Shown: positions 1 through 10,400 of the stretch, piece by piece
How the letters are laid out: each line of letters starts with the position of its first letter
Numbering within the stretch: position 1 is the stretch's first letter
Assembly (NCBI GenBank): GCA_965364735.1
Contig: CBDTYW010000088.1
Location: 1 to 13,012, forward strand
DNA length: 13,012 bases
From: CBDTYW01 sp965364735
Lineage (GTDB): Bacteria > Actinomycetota > Nitriliruptoria > Nitriliruptorales > Nitriliruptoraceae
Direction of reading: 5' to 3'
Translations under genes and position numbers: made by a program
Notes under the pieces: model-generated
Told to the model about the DNA's origin: nothing
Seen by the model: only the letters and a program-made list of their open reading frames with translations
Databases searched by the model: none

Positions 1-431
1 TCGACGTGCGCGGGATCGTGCGTGACGACGCCGGCCGCTACCTGCTGGTCCGCGAGATCAGCGACGGCCGCTGGGCGGTCCCGGGCGGCTGGGCCGAGCC
101 CGGGTCGTCGCCTTCCGAGGCCGTCGCGAAGGAGGTCCGAGAGGAGGCCGGTCGAGATGTCCGCGTCACGCGGCTGGTGGGCTGCTTCGATCGTGACCTG
201 ATCACCGGCGCGGAGCCGTATCCGTTCCGCGTCTACAAGCTCTACTTCCTCTGCACCGACCTCGGGGCGATCGACCGCGGCGGCGGCACGGCCGCCGCCG
301 AGACGACCGACGTCGGTTGGTTCCCCCACGACGATCTGCCCCCGCTCTCGATCGCGCGGACCGGGCCGGACCACCTCCGACGTGTGCGCGAGGTCATCCG
401 AGATCCTGCTCGCGGCCCGGAGTTCGACTGA
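1..431 (+). CDS. Nudix hydrolase, ADP-ribose pyrophosphatase-like (5' end missing)
   Basis: The frame is open at the left edge (first full codon at 3) and stops with TGA at 429-431, so about 142 residues are visible. A GTG at 6 could be read as a start. However, the text around it (D-V-R-G-I-V-R-D-D-x-G-R-x-L-L-V-R-E) is the usual first strand of the Nudix fold, so the real start and a possible N-terminal extension lie outside the window. Counting from the GTG, the Nudix box covers residues 28-50 after the PGGW turn and contains KEVREEAG. The metal-binding glutamates E43, E46 and E47 are present. The box departs from GX5EX7REUXEEXGU at two places: the first Glu is Ser34 and the Arg is Lys42. 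The family hydrolyses nucleoside diphosphates linked to another moiety, with Mg2+. The ADP-ribose preference is inferred from the GGWAEPG segment. The gene is probably cotranscribed with the membrane protein that starts at 431. Confidence 0.9.
   Translation, partial: DVRGIVRDDAGRYLLVREISDGRWAVPGGWAEPGSSPSEAVAKEVREEAGRDVRVTRLVGCFDRDLITGAEPYPFRVYKLYFLCTDLGAIDRGGGTAAAETTDVGWFPHDDLPPLSIARTGPDHLRRVREVIRDPARGPEFD
419..422 (+). promoter_or_regulatory. Shine-Dalgarno GGAG for the channel-like gene
   Basis: GGAG lies inside the last codons of the Nudix gene, 8 bases before the ATG at 431. This spacing supports 431 over the in-frame ATG at 437 and over the upstream in-frame start at 317, which would run through the Nudix gene in a second frame. 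Confidence 0.6.
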
Positions 432-1468
432 TGGAGATGTTCCTGCGGATCATCGCCGGGGTCCTCGGCATTGCGGTCGTCGCCGGCACGCTGCTGTCCG
501 CGATCGGCACCGTCGTGCTGCCACGCGGGACGCGCTCACGCACGTCGACGACCGTCTTCCGCGTGGTCCGCACCGTGCTCGACATCATCGGGGGTCGCGA
601 CGACCACGTCCGGCGAGACCGCGCGCTCGCCCTGCTCACGCCCGTGTCGATGATCCTGATCCTGCTCGTCTGGCTGATCCTCGAGACGCTGGGCTTCGGC
701 GCGATCTTCTGGGCGACCGGTACCCCAGAGCTCGGCGACGCCTTCGTCCTCGCCGGATCGTCGCTGCTGACGCTCGGGTTCGCGCCGACCGACGGATCCC
801 TGCTCCAGACCTCGTTGGTCTTCCTCGACGCCACGATCGGGCTCGCGCTCATCGCGCTGCTGATCGCCTACCTGCCACAGATGTACGCGGCCTTCCAACG
901 ACGCGAGCAGCGGGTGGCCCTGCTCGAGGTGCGCGCGGGGTCACCCCCGTCGAGCGTCGAGATGCTGACGCGCTTCCACAGCATCGGCTACCTCGGCTCG
1001 CTCGACGAGCTGTGGGTGGAGTGGGAGATGTGGTTCAGCGATCTCGACGAGTCGCACTCCTCGCTGAGCCCGCTCGTGTTCTTCCGTTCCCAGGACCCGC
1101 AGCGGTCGTGGGTCGCGGCCGCCGCGGTCGTGCTCGACACGGCCGCGCTCCAGGTCTCCGCGATGGGTCTGCGGTCACCGGCGCCGCAGCTCTGCATCCG
1201 CGCCGGCTACGTCGCGCTGCGCAACATCGCCGACGTGCTCGGCATCGCGCACGACGCCTCGCCCTCCCCGGGTGATCCCATCCTGCTCACGCGCGCGGAG
1301 TTCGACCTCGCGTGCGAGGAGCTCATCGCGGCTGGCATCACCATCGTCGACGACCGCGACCAGGCCTGGAAGGACTTCGCCGGGTGGCGCGTCAACTACG
1401 AGTCGGTGCTGATGTCGTTGTCCGAGCTGACGGTCCCGCCACCGGGTGTTCGCTGGCTCACCGACTGA
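431..1468 (+). CDS. Three-helix membrane protein with potassium-channel-like pore loop
   Basis: The product has 345 residues. I chose ATG 431 because it overlaps the Nudix stop (TGATG) and has GGAG 8 bases upstream. Hydrophobic segments lie at about residues 7-29, 66-95 and 125-153. Between the last two is a re-entrant-looking stretch, AGSSLLTLGFAPTDGS (108-123). It resembles the pore helix and filter of two-helix potassium channels (T-x-G-[YF]-G), but the final Gly-Asp of the filter is replaced by Ala-Pro. The remaining ~190 residues are predicted cytosolic. They contain an aromatic-rich WVEWEMWFSDLDESH segment (195-209), LVFFRSQDPQRSW (215-227) and DFAGWRVNY (315-323). From memory, similar segments recur in actinobacterial hypothetical proteins annotated as potassium channel family members; I could not search for them. 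Ion conduction is therefore unproven. A transporter-like or sensory membrane protein is the alternative. The 3' end overlaps the giant minus-strand gene by 73 bp. Confidence 0.85.
   Translation: MEMFLRIIAGVLGIAVVAGTLLSAIGTVVLPRGTRSRTSTTVFRVVRTVLDIIGGRDDHVRRDRALALLTPVSMILILLVWLILETLGFGAIFWATGTPELGDAFVLAGSSLLTLGFAPTDGSLLQTSLVFLDATIGLALIALLIAYLPQMYAAFQRREQRVALLEVRAGSPPSSVEMLTRFHSIGYLGSLDELWVEWEMWFSDLDESHSSLSPLVFFRSQDPQRSWVAAAAVVLDTAALQVSAMGLRSPAPQLCIRAGYVALRNIADVLGIAHDASPSPGDPILLTRAEFDLACEELIAAGITIVDDRDQAWKDFAGWRVNYESVLMSLSELTVPPPGVRWLTD
1396..1468. other. Tail-to-tail overlap of the two convergent genes
   Basis: The plus-strand channel-like gene stops with TGA at 1466-1468 and the minus-strand giant gene stops with TAG at 1398-1396, so 73 bases code on both strands. 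The overlap encodes the last 23 residues of each protein: SLSELTVPPPGVRWLTD and upstream residues on one strand, TPGGGTVSSDNDISTDS and upstream residues on the other. No hairpin followed by a T-run is visible on either side, so neither gene shows an intrinsic terminator here. Confidence 0.85.
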
Positions 1469-4400
1469 CCCACGAGCACGCCGCCTTCCGGGTCGTCCTC
1501 GTCCTCGTTCTTCCCACGGCGCAGGATGATCAGGATCCCGGATCCACCGATGACGAACGCGAGCGAGGTGAGGAACAACCAGCCCGCGCCGAGTCCGGTC
1601 CGGGCCAGTGAGCCGACGCCGACCTCGATCGGCAGCTCGAGCACGGAGAGCGCGTCTTCGGGGATCGGGTTGATCGCGGATCCGAGCACCGAGCCCTCGT
1701 TGATCAGGACCCCCTCGGCGATGCGGCTCACGGCGACGTCGATCAGGACGACCGTGCGGTCACCAGCGAAGATGACGTCGTCGTACACGCAGGTCACGAG
1801 CGGCCCGTTCGCCGTGCAGCGCCACCCGATACCGGACCAGCCCTCGAAGGTCAGACCCTCCGGGAGCAGATCGACCAACGTGATCGGACCGCGATCGTCG
1901 TTCGGGCCGTCGTTGTAGATGTCGAAGGTGATGAGCCCGTCGCTGCCCGCGGCGAGCGGGGTCGCGGACTGCTCCAGCACGAGGTGGGCCATCGGACGGA
2001 CGTCTGCCGTCGCGAAGGTGATGTTGTCCTCCATGCCCATGTCCGGCACGTCGCTGGTGACCACCGCGGTGTTGCTGACCTCGGGGAACGCAGCCGGGGA
2101 GATCGACACCGGGAGGTCAAGCGTCGCGGTTGCGCCAACGGCGAGGTACGTGCCGTATTCACACACGACAGCCTCGACCGGCGCGGCTGCGCCGTCGACG
2201 GACTCCAGCACCGCGATGGAGTCCTCGGGGGTCTCGCGGACACCGCACGTCCAGCCGGAGGCCGGGTCGAGCGTGCCGAGGGTCAGCCCCGGCTCGAGGA
2301 CGTCGACCACGACGACGCCGCTCGCAGGAGCCGGTCCGCTGTTCGCCACGGCGATGGTCCAGGACCCGACCGAGCCGACGCCCAACGGGTGCTGGGCGGT
2401 CTTCACGACCGCCAGGTCCGCGACCCGGAGCACGCCGATGTCATAGTCGACCGCGACCGCGGTGTCGACCGGCAGCGGCAGCTCGATCGTCGTCGAGAAG
2501 CCGTTCTCCAGCGGGGTCACGAACTCCACGAAGCCGACACCGGGTGGCAGGAACTCCGCCGCGTACCGCCCCGCCGCGTCCGTCGTGCTCGTGACGAGGA
2601 CGTCGTCGGGTGTGCCGGGCGTGTCGTCGGCGCCGGGCATGACCACGCGGATGCCGACGCCGGGCACGGGGCCCTCGTCATCACCGCGGACACCGTCGCC
2701 GTCGAGGTCGTCGAACACGACGCCCGTCACGACGCCGGCCCCTCGATGTCCGAGCTCGATGCCGCTGAGGGCGATGCCGACGCCGACGAGCAGCCCCGAC
2801 GGCGCGAGCGTCGTGGGTGCCCAGCCCGAGGGCGGACGCTGCCAGATCGCGTACTCACCAGCGGGCAGCTCGTCGAGGACCCACATGCCGTCAGCGTCGG
2901 TCGTGACCTCGGCGAACGCGAGATCGTCTGCGGTGTCCGGGGTCGCGTCCGGTCCGGCCCAGACCACCCACAGCTCGACGCCGGGGAGCGGCTCGTCCTC
3001 GGGGTCACGAACTCCGTCGGCGTCGACGTCATGGAACGTCATGCCGCTGATCGAGCCACGACCGACGATCCCGAAGTCGACGTCGTCGCGGGCCTGGCCG
3101 GCGACGACCGGAACGCGGGCCACGCCGTCGCCTCCGCCGTCGCGGTCGTAGCCGGGCTCGGTCCCGTCGGGGTACTCCGCGACGTTCACCTCGAAGATCC
3201 CGGCGGGCACGCCCTCCATGATCCAGAAGCCGTCGTCGTCGGTGCGCGTCGTGTCGTAGACGAGGTCGTCAGCGGTGCCGATGAGGTTGTCGGGGCCGGC
3301 CCAGCGCACGTTGATCGGCACGTCGGCGACGCCGTCCTCGGTGTCGTCGAGGATCTCGTCGCCGTCCACGTCGAACCACACCCGGTCGCCGAGCGAGCCC
3401 GTGCCGTCGAGCCCGAAGTCGATCATGGTCCGCTGCTCGGTGTCAGCGAGGTCGAAGGTGAAGACGCCGTCCGGCGTCGTGTCCGGGTCACTGACGACCT
3501 CGAACCCGTCAGGCGAGCTCAAGGTCACCCGGACGCGGCCGCCGGAGAGCCCGACGAGCGACCAGGATCCGTCGGCCTCCGACACGGTCGTGAAGACCGC
3601 GTCGTCGTCCGTGTCGAGCGTCCGGTCAGCACCCCACCAACGCACCTCGATCGGTGCGCCTGCGATCTCGGGTTCGCTGGGGTTGTCGTCGTGCAGCCCG
3701 TCACGGTCACGGTCCAGGTAGACCTCGCCACGGATGCTGCCGTTCCCGGCCAACCCGAAGTTGATGTCCTCGTCCTGCTCCGCCGGTCCCAGCGTGATCT
3801 CCGCCACGGCGTCCGCGTTCGGGAGCACGTCGCCGTCCGCGTCGCTGACGATGATCATCCCCGTCGGGAAGGCGTCGACGCTGACGCGGAGCCGACCACC
3901 GGGGACCCGCTCGACGGCCCACGCCCCGTCCACGTCCGTCACCATCGTCGGGTAGCTGGCGTCGTCGCCCGTCCCGAAGACCGCGTCGGGCCCGGCATGG
4001 GTGACGAGGACCCGGACATCGCCGATCGGCGACTCGGAGGGGTCGATCACGCCGTCATGGTTGAGGTCGAGGAACGTGACACCAGCGAGTCGACCGTTCC
4101 CGATCAACCCGAAGTCGACGTCTTCGCGCGTCTCGCCCGGCCCCAGGGCCACCACTGCCGACGCGTCCTCGGATCCGTCGAGGTCGTAGCCGGGGGTGAA
4201 CCCCGACGGGAACGTCGCCTGGACCGCGGTCACCTCGATCGGACCTGGCGGGAGTCCGTTCGCGACCCAGACCCCGTCGGCGGTCGTGGTCGTGTCGACG
4301 ACGACGTCGTCGGCGGTCCCCTGCGTCCCGTCGCCACCAGCCCACGTCGCGATGATGCGGATGCCCTGCATGCCGGGTTCGTCGGGACCCTTGGCACCGT

Positions 4401-7400
4401 CCTCGTCGACGTCGTGGAAGACCACGCCGGTGACGCCGCCGGAGCCTCGGTAGCCGAAGTCGTAGCCGGTCACGTCGCCGCTCAGGTCGGTGACGGCGGT
4501 GTTCGGGCTGGTCGTGCCATCCGGGTCGCTGCCGGCGACGACGCCGTCGGGCAGCCCGGCGACGTCGACCGTGACGCTCACCTGGCCGTCGGGCAAGCCC
4601 GCGACCACCCACGAGCCGTCGGCCGCGGTGGTGCGGCGGATGGTGACGTCGTCCGGCGTCATCAGCGACCCGTCGCTCCCGGACCAGACGATGAACACCG
4701 GCATCGAGCCGAGCCCGGGCTCGCCGACCTCCATGACGCCGTCACCGTCGCTGTCGAGGAAGGCCGATCCGGACAGGCGATGCGGACCGACGAAGCCGAA
4801 GTCGAGCTCATCTCGCATCGCGCCCGGCGCGACGAACAACGAGCCGACCTTGCCGTCGGGATCGTTGGTTCCGTCATCGAGGTCGTAGGTCGGGATCATC
4901 GTCAGGGTCGGACCGCCGACGACATCGAGGCTGTAGGTGCCCTTCACCAGGTAGGGGTAGACGTACTGACCGAGCTCGCCGGTCAGTACGCTCGGCCACA
5001 CGACGTCGTCGCTGCCGCCGAAGCTGCCGCTCGGACCCGCCCAGGTGATCTGGAGCTCGACCAGCGAGAGCCCGGGCTCGTCGGCGTCAACCTCGCCATC
5101 CGCGTCGAGGTCGAACCAGACGAGGTCGCTCGCGACACCGGTCCCCCGGAAGCCGAAGTTCGCGGTGGCGGTGCCGCCGACCAGGGTGAACTCCCCGACG
5201 CCGTCGAGGACGCCGTCTGGCTCTTCGCTGGGGACGATCCCCTCGATCGACGTGACGGTGGCGACAAGCCTGTACTCGCCGTCCGGGACGCCGGGGAGCG
5301 AGTAGGAACCATCGTCACCGCTCGTCGTGCTCCACGTCTGGTCGTCAGCGTTGCCGAAGATGTCGTCCGGGCCCGCCCATCGCAGGTCAAGCTCTGCGCC
5401 GGCGATGCCGGGATCGGTGACCCCTTGGGTGCCGTCACCATCGAGATCGAGGTAGACGACGGTCCCGATCGCGTCGCGGCCAGTCAGGCCGAAGTCCGCG
5501 TCAGTCCTGGACTGCCCTCCGAGGAGCTCCATCTCCGCACGGCCGTCCGAGCCCCCGTCGGGGTCGGTCGCCGGGGTCAAGCCGCCGGGCATGGCCGCCG
5601 TCACGTAGACGTCGAAGGTCCCTGCGGGCAGGTTCGGGTAGACGTACGCGCCGTCGACCACCGAGAACACCGGAGGCAGGATGAGGTCATCGGGCGTGCC
5701 GAGCTCACTGTCCGGACCATCCCAGCGAACCGCGACACCGACGCCCTCAAGGCCCGGCTCGTCTCCGTCGACGACCCCGTCGGGATCACGGTCGAACCAG
5801 ATGTAGTCACCGAAGGATCCGGTGCCGGCGTAGCCCATGTCGGCATCGTCGCGGGTCTGCTGGGCGAGCAGGACGAGCTCGATCTGGTGCGGGGTTCCGC
5901 CATCCGGGTCGAGCGTCTGCACGAGGCCACCCGGAAGGCTGAACGGATCCAGGGCGATGAGGTAGCGACCGGCGACGGCCTTCGTGTACTCCCAGTGGCC
6001 TGCGCTGTCGGTCGTGAGCGTCACCGCGACGTCGTCCGACGTCCCGAGCACCCCGTCGAACCCGTAGAACGTGACCGGCACGTTGATCCCGATGAGACCC
6101 GGGTCCTCCTCGTCCTCGACCCCGTCCGCGTCGAGGTCGAGGAAGATCCTGTCGCCGATGAGACCGACGCCGGTGAAGCCGAAGTCCTGGTCGTCGCGGC
6201 TCGCGCCAGCATCGAGCGTGACGTACGCGATGCCGTCCGGCGGGCCTTCCGAGTCGGCAGACGGTTCCATGCCGTCGGGAACCCCGGCGACGACGACGAG
6301 CTCGTAGTTGCCCGCGGGCATGCGACCGCCGTCCCAGAGGCCGTCGGCGTCGGAGACCTTCAGCGGGAAGTTCGCGTCGTCGATCCCGCCCTTCACACCG
6401 TCCTGGCCGAACCAGGTGACCTTGATCGAGACGCCGGGGATCGGTGGTTCGTCAGCGCCGTATCCACCGTCACCATTGACGTCATACCAGACTTCGTCGC
6501 CCAGGCGTCCGGTCCCGACGAGCCCGAAGTCGACGTCGCTTCGATCCTCGCCCTCGAGCAGCACGAAGGTCGCCGAGCCCGCGGTGATCGCTCCGTCGAC
6601 GTCGCTGCCGAACGCCATGCCTGCGGGGGTTCCTGCGGTGACCTCGACCATGAACATCCCCGCGGGGAGATCACGGACCAGCCACGAGCCGTCCACCTCG
6701 GTGGTGACGATCGGGAACGTGACGTCGTCACCGCCGCCGGGCGTCTCGTCCGAGCCGAACCACGTGAGCCGGATGTCGACGTCTGCGATGCCCGGCTCCC
6801 CCAGGCCTTCGAAGCCGTCGTCGTCGACGTCGAAGTAGACCCTGTCCCCGACGCTGCCCGACCCACCGAGGCCGAAGTCGACGTCGAGCAGGCTGTCGCC
6901 GTTGGCGAGCGAGACCGCGACGATCCCGTCCGGATCGACCGTGCCGTCGTCCTTGTCGTAGCTGACCACGGTGCCGAGCGGCAGGCCGTCCACGATCGAC
7001 ACGACGTAGTCGCCGCCGTACAGGCCGTCGAACCGGTAGGACCCGTTGGGGTCCGTGGTCTGCGAGGCCACGAACGCTCCACCGCCGTCGCGAAGCTCCA
7101 CCGTCATCGCTTCGATCCCGGGCTCTGCCGCGCCCCGTGCCCCGTTGGCGTCAGCGTCGTACCAGATGTTGTCACCGATGGACGCGCCCGTGGCTGAGAT
7201 CGTGATCGTGGCCTGGTCGTTCTCGCCGAACGCGGAGTTGCCCGGGGTCGAGTTCGGGTCTGACTCGTCGCTCGTCATCACCTGCGCGTCGAGACGGTGG
7301 TTGCCCACGGCTTCGACGACGCCCTCGAGGACGAGCGAACGCACCGATCCCGACGGCATGCTGCCGAGGTCCCAGGTCGTGCCGTCGTAGTTGCCGTCGA

Positions 7401-10400
7401 ACGTGAACGTCTGGCTGCCCACACCGGCTGGCCGGATCGTCTCGACGGTGACGTCGTCCGCGGCGTCGGGGCCGAGGTTCTCGACGTTGATGGTCCACGA
7501 CACGGGATCGCCGCGGTAGTAGGGACCGGACGTCGCGGTCATCGCGAGCATGAGGTCGGCTCGCTGGACGTGGATCTCGGCGGTGTCGGCGGACGGTCCG
7601 AAGCCCTCGTCGAACTGGTCGAGCGCGAGGACGTGCGCCTCGTTGACCACCGGATCAGGGTCTCCCAGCACCGGGTCGTCGGCGGTGACGTCCAGGATCA
7701 GCGTGACGGTCTCGCCGGCGAGGACGTTGCCGATCGCCCAGTCGCCCGACGCCGCGTCGTAGATGCCCCTCGACGGGGTGGCGGTGATCAGCGTCAGGAC
7801 ACCGGCGGGCAGCAGATCGTTGACGATCAGGCTGGTCGCGTCGTTCGGACCATCGTTGCGGACCTGGATCGTGTAGGTCGCCTGCGGGTTCGTCCGGTCC
7901 ACCGTGGCGACGTCGACGTCCTTGATGACGACGATGTCGGCCACCTCGCGGACGATCACGGACGCCGTCTGATCGGTGCCGTAGACGTCGTCCGCGTTGC
8001 CCGCGTTCCCGTCGGCGTCGGTGGCGGTCACCGATCCCTGCATGACGTTCGGGACCGCGATGCCCGGGTCCACCGACGTCGCCGACGTCGGCACGGCGTC
8101 GACGCGGATCTGGATGTACTCGGTGGGCCCAAGATCGGTGACGTCGGTCAGGTCGAAGGTGAGCGTCCCGCCCACGTCGACCGGCTCGATGTCGACGAAC
8201 CCGACGCTTCCGGGATAGGCGATGGTCGCGCCGCCGACGGCGTAGGTCCAGTTGGGCGGCAGGTCGACGACGATCACGACATCGTCCGCGAACGCCTGTG
8301 CCGCGCTGTTGACCACGCCGAGCGACCATCGGAACGACTGACCGGTCCGGGTCTCGGTGCTGGCACCGGACGCGGTCATGACGAGCTCCGGGAAGTCGAC
8401 CCGCAGGGTCGTCGTGTCGACCGAGCCGGAGTACGCCCGGACCAGCGGGTCCGGGGAGGCGGGATCGGCCTGGTCGACGCCGAAGTACTGCGTGAGCTCA
8501 GCGGTCGCCGGGAGGCCGGCCGTGGAGGCCGTCGCCGGGAGCGCCCAGGAGTCCGTGACCTCCGCCGCGTACTGGAACGCGGTCGACGAGCCGGGGGTCA
8601 AGGGACCCGCGACGTCCCAGGTGATCGTCCGGCCGATCGGATCCCACACCCCGCCACCGGTGATCAGCGTCGGCGCGTCGAGCCCGACCGGGACCTCGTC
8701 GACAACGCGGAGGTCGTAGGCGTCCGAGGCGTCGCCCTCACCGGAGTTCGTCACCGCGATGACGTGCGTGACGACCGCGTCGACGTCGACGCGGCGCGTG
8801 TCGGAGTCACCGATCTGGCCGCCGATGTCCTTGTCGAAGTTCAGGATCGGCTCGACGACGAGCATGGAGTCCGTGACAGGAGCAACCTCCAGCACACCAG
8901 CGAAGTCATCCTTCCACGACATCCTGACGTCGTTGGCGAGCAGGTCTCCGCGGTTGACGGTGCCGCCGCCGGTCTTGGTGTCGTCGACGCGGACGTCGTA
9001 CGAGAGCGTCACGACCCGTTCCTCAGCCGCGATCGCGATGTCGCCGAAGTCCCACGACAGGTCCGTCGTCCCGTCGACGTCCTCACCACCTCCGTCGGAG
9101 GTCACCGCGACCGGGAACGGCGAGCAGGCCCCACCGTTCTGGGTGCAGTTCACGGAGTCGAAGCCGAGGAAGGTGAGCCCGTCCGGCACGGTGTCCTGGA
9201 CGAGCGCGTCGAGCAGCCGCGTGTTCGCGGGGATCGTGAACTCGGTCGAGACCAGGTCTGGCTCACCGATGGTGCGGCGCCCCGAGTCGTAGCCCGTCGC
9301 CAGGACCGGTTTCGCGATCTCGAGCAGCGAGTCGTCCGACACGACGAAGACCCGTTGCTCGGCCGGGCTGCCCGCCATCGTGTCACCGGTCACGGTGACG
9401 CTGTTGGTGTAGTCCTCGGCGGCGATCGGGGTGGCCGTCACGAGAGCGTGGTAGACGAGGTTGATCGTGGTCCCGGGCGCCACGTCGCCGAGCGGGAAGG
9501 TGATCTCGTTGGCGACGGCGTCCCACGTACCGTCGATGGCGCCGGCCTCGATCGTCGCCCCGTCGGCCGCCGGAGCCCCGCCCGTGTCCTCGAGCGGGAT
9601 CATCTGGACCGGCATCCGGTCCACGACGACCGCGTCGTGCCAGAAGGTGTCATCGGCCGCCCCACCCGTCACGACCTGGACCGTGTAGCGGATCTCCTGC
9701 GACGGCTGGACCGGGCCCACGGCGTTGTTGACCTTGGTCACCGCAGGGACCGGACCGACGACGCGCGTCGTCGCAGACTCCGCGTCGCTGAACTCGGGCG
9801 ACCCCAGGACACCGACCCACCCGAGCGTCGCGGACTGGGCGATGTCGATGCCCGCATCGATCGTGCTTCGCAGCGTCGCGTCGAACGCGATCTCCCACTC
9901 CTCGTCGACGCCGCTGACGTTCTGGCGGTCACCGATCTCGAGGTTGATCGTGCTGCCCGTGTCGCAGAACCGGAACCCGTTGGCCAAGGGTGAGGCGCAG
10001 TCCGGGGCGACGGAGCCCACGAGCCCGGCACCGGAGATCCGCGCGCTCCCGACCGCGTACGCGAGCTCTGCGGGGATGGCGCTCGTCACGTCGCCGCCGT
10101 TGAGCGCCGTTCCCCAGGGCAGCGTGATCGCCATCGAGGTCGAGACCGTCTCGCCGTTCGTCACATCGTCGAGCCCGGTGTTCCCGGCCTCCGTCACCGA
10201 AGTCGTGCGGAAGAAGTCGAGCGTCGCGAGCGGGAGCTCGATCGAGGTGTCGTCGTCGGCCCCGTCCGTGTTGGCGCTGGCGGTGAGGGTCGGATCGATG
10301 TTGACGGCAGGGATGTAGGGGAGCTGTCCGGGGGCGCCGTCCTCGTAGACGTTGGTCTGCGAGAAGTAGCGCCGCACCCCTGAGTTCACCGCGATCGACT

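Noticed and set aside
317..430. An upstream in-frame extension of the channel-like protein to a start at 317.
   Set aside because: The extra 38 residues are Pro/Arg-rich shifted-frame text from the Nudix gene, with no helix. The start at 431 has a GGAG box and stop-start overlap.
394..898. Minus-strand frames opposite the channel-like gene (394-852 and 536-898).
   Set aside because: They have no domain pattern, and the plus-strand product has well-formed membrane helices over the same bases.
382..1275. A 297-codon plus-strand frame overlapping the Nudix and channel-like genes.
   Set aside because: The translation is dominated by Arg, Ala, Asp and His as expected for a shifted GC-rich frame, and it overlaps two convincing genes.
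1469..1520. A possible intrinsic terminator after the channel-like gene.
   Set aside because: I found no strong hairpin with a T-run, and the stretch is coding on the minus strand.
2431..7185. The periodic ~345-base pattern as a CRISPR-like or recent DNA amplification array.
   Set aside because: The period follows protein modules, the copies are diverged in sequence and length, and there are no identical short repeats with unique spacers.
1984..7197. A 1737-codon plus-strand open frame opposite the SdrD-like array.
   Set aside because: It is exactly in codon register with the minus gene, so its stops correspond to TTA, CTA and TCA codons, which are rare in GC-rich genes. Its product is low-complexity text rich in Val, Asp, Arg and His, with no domain pattern, while the minus frame has clear ordered modules. 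It ends at a TCA serine codon of the real gene (7195-7197).
7297..9993. An 898-codon plus-strand open frame opposite the DUF11 block.
   Set aside because: Same codon-register shadow of the minus gene, with the same skewed composition and no recognisable fold.
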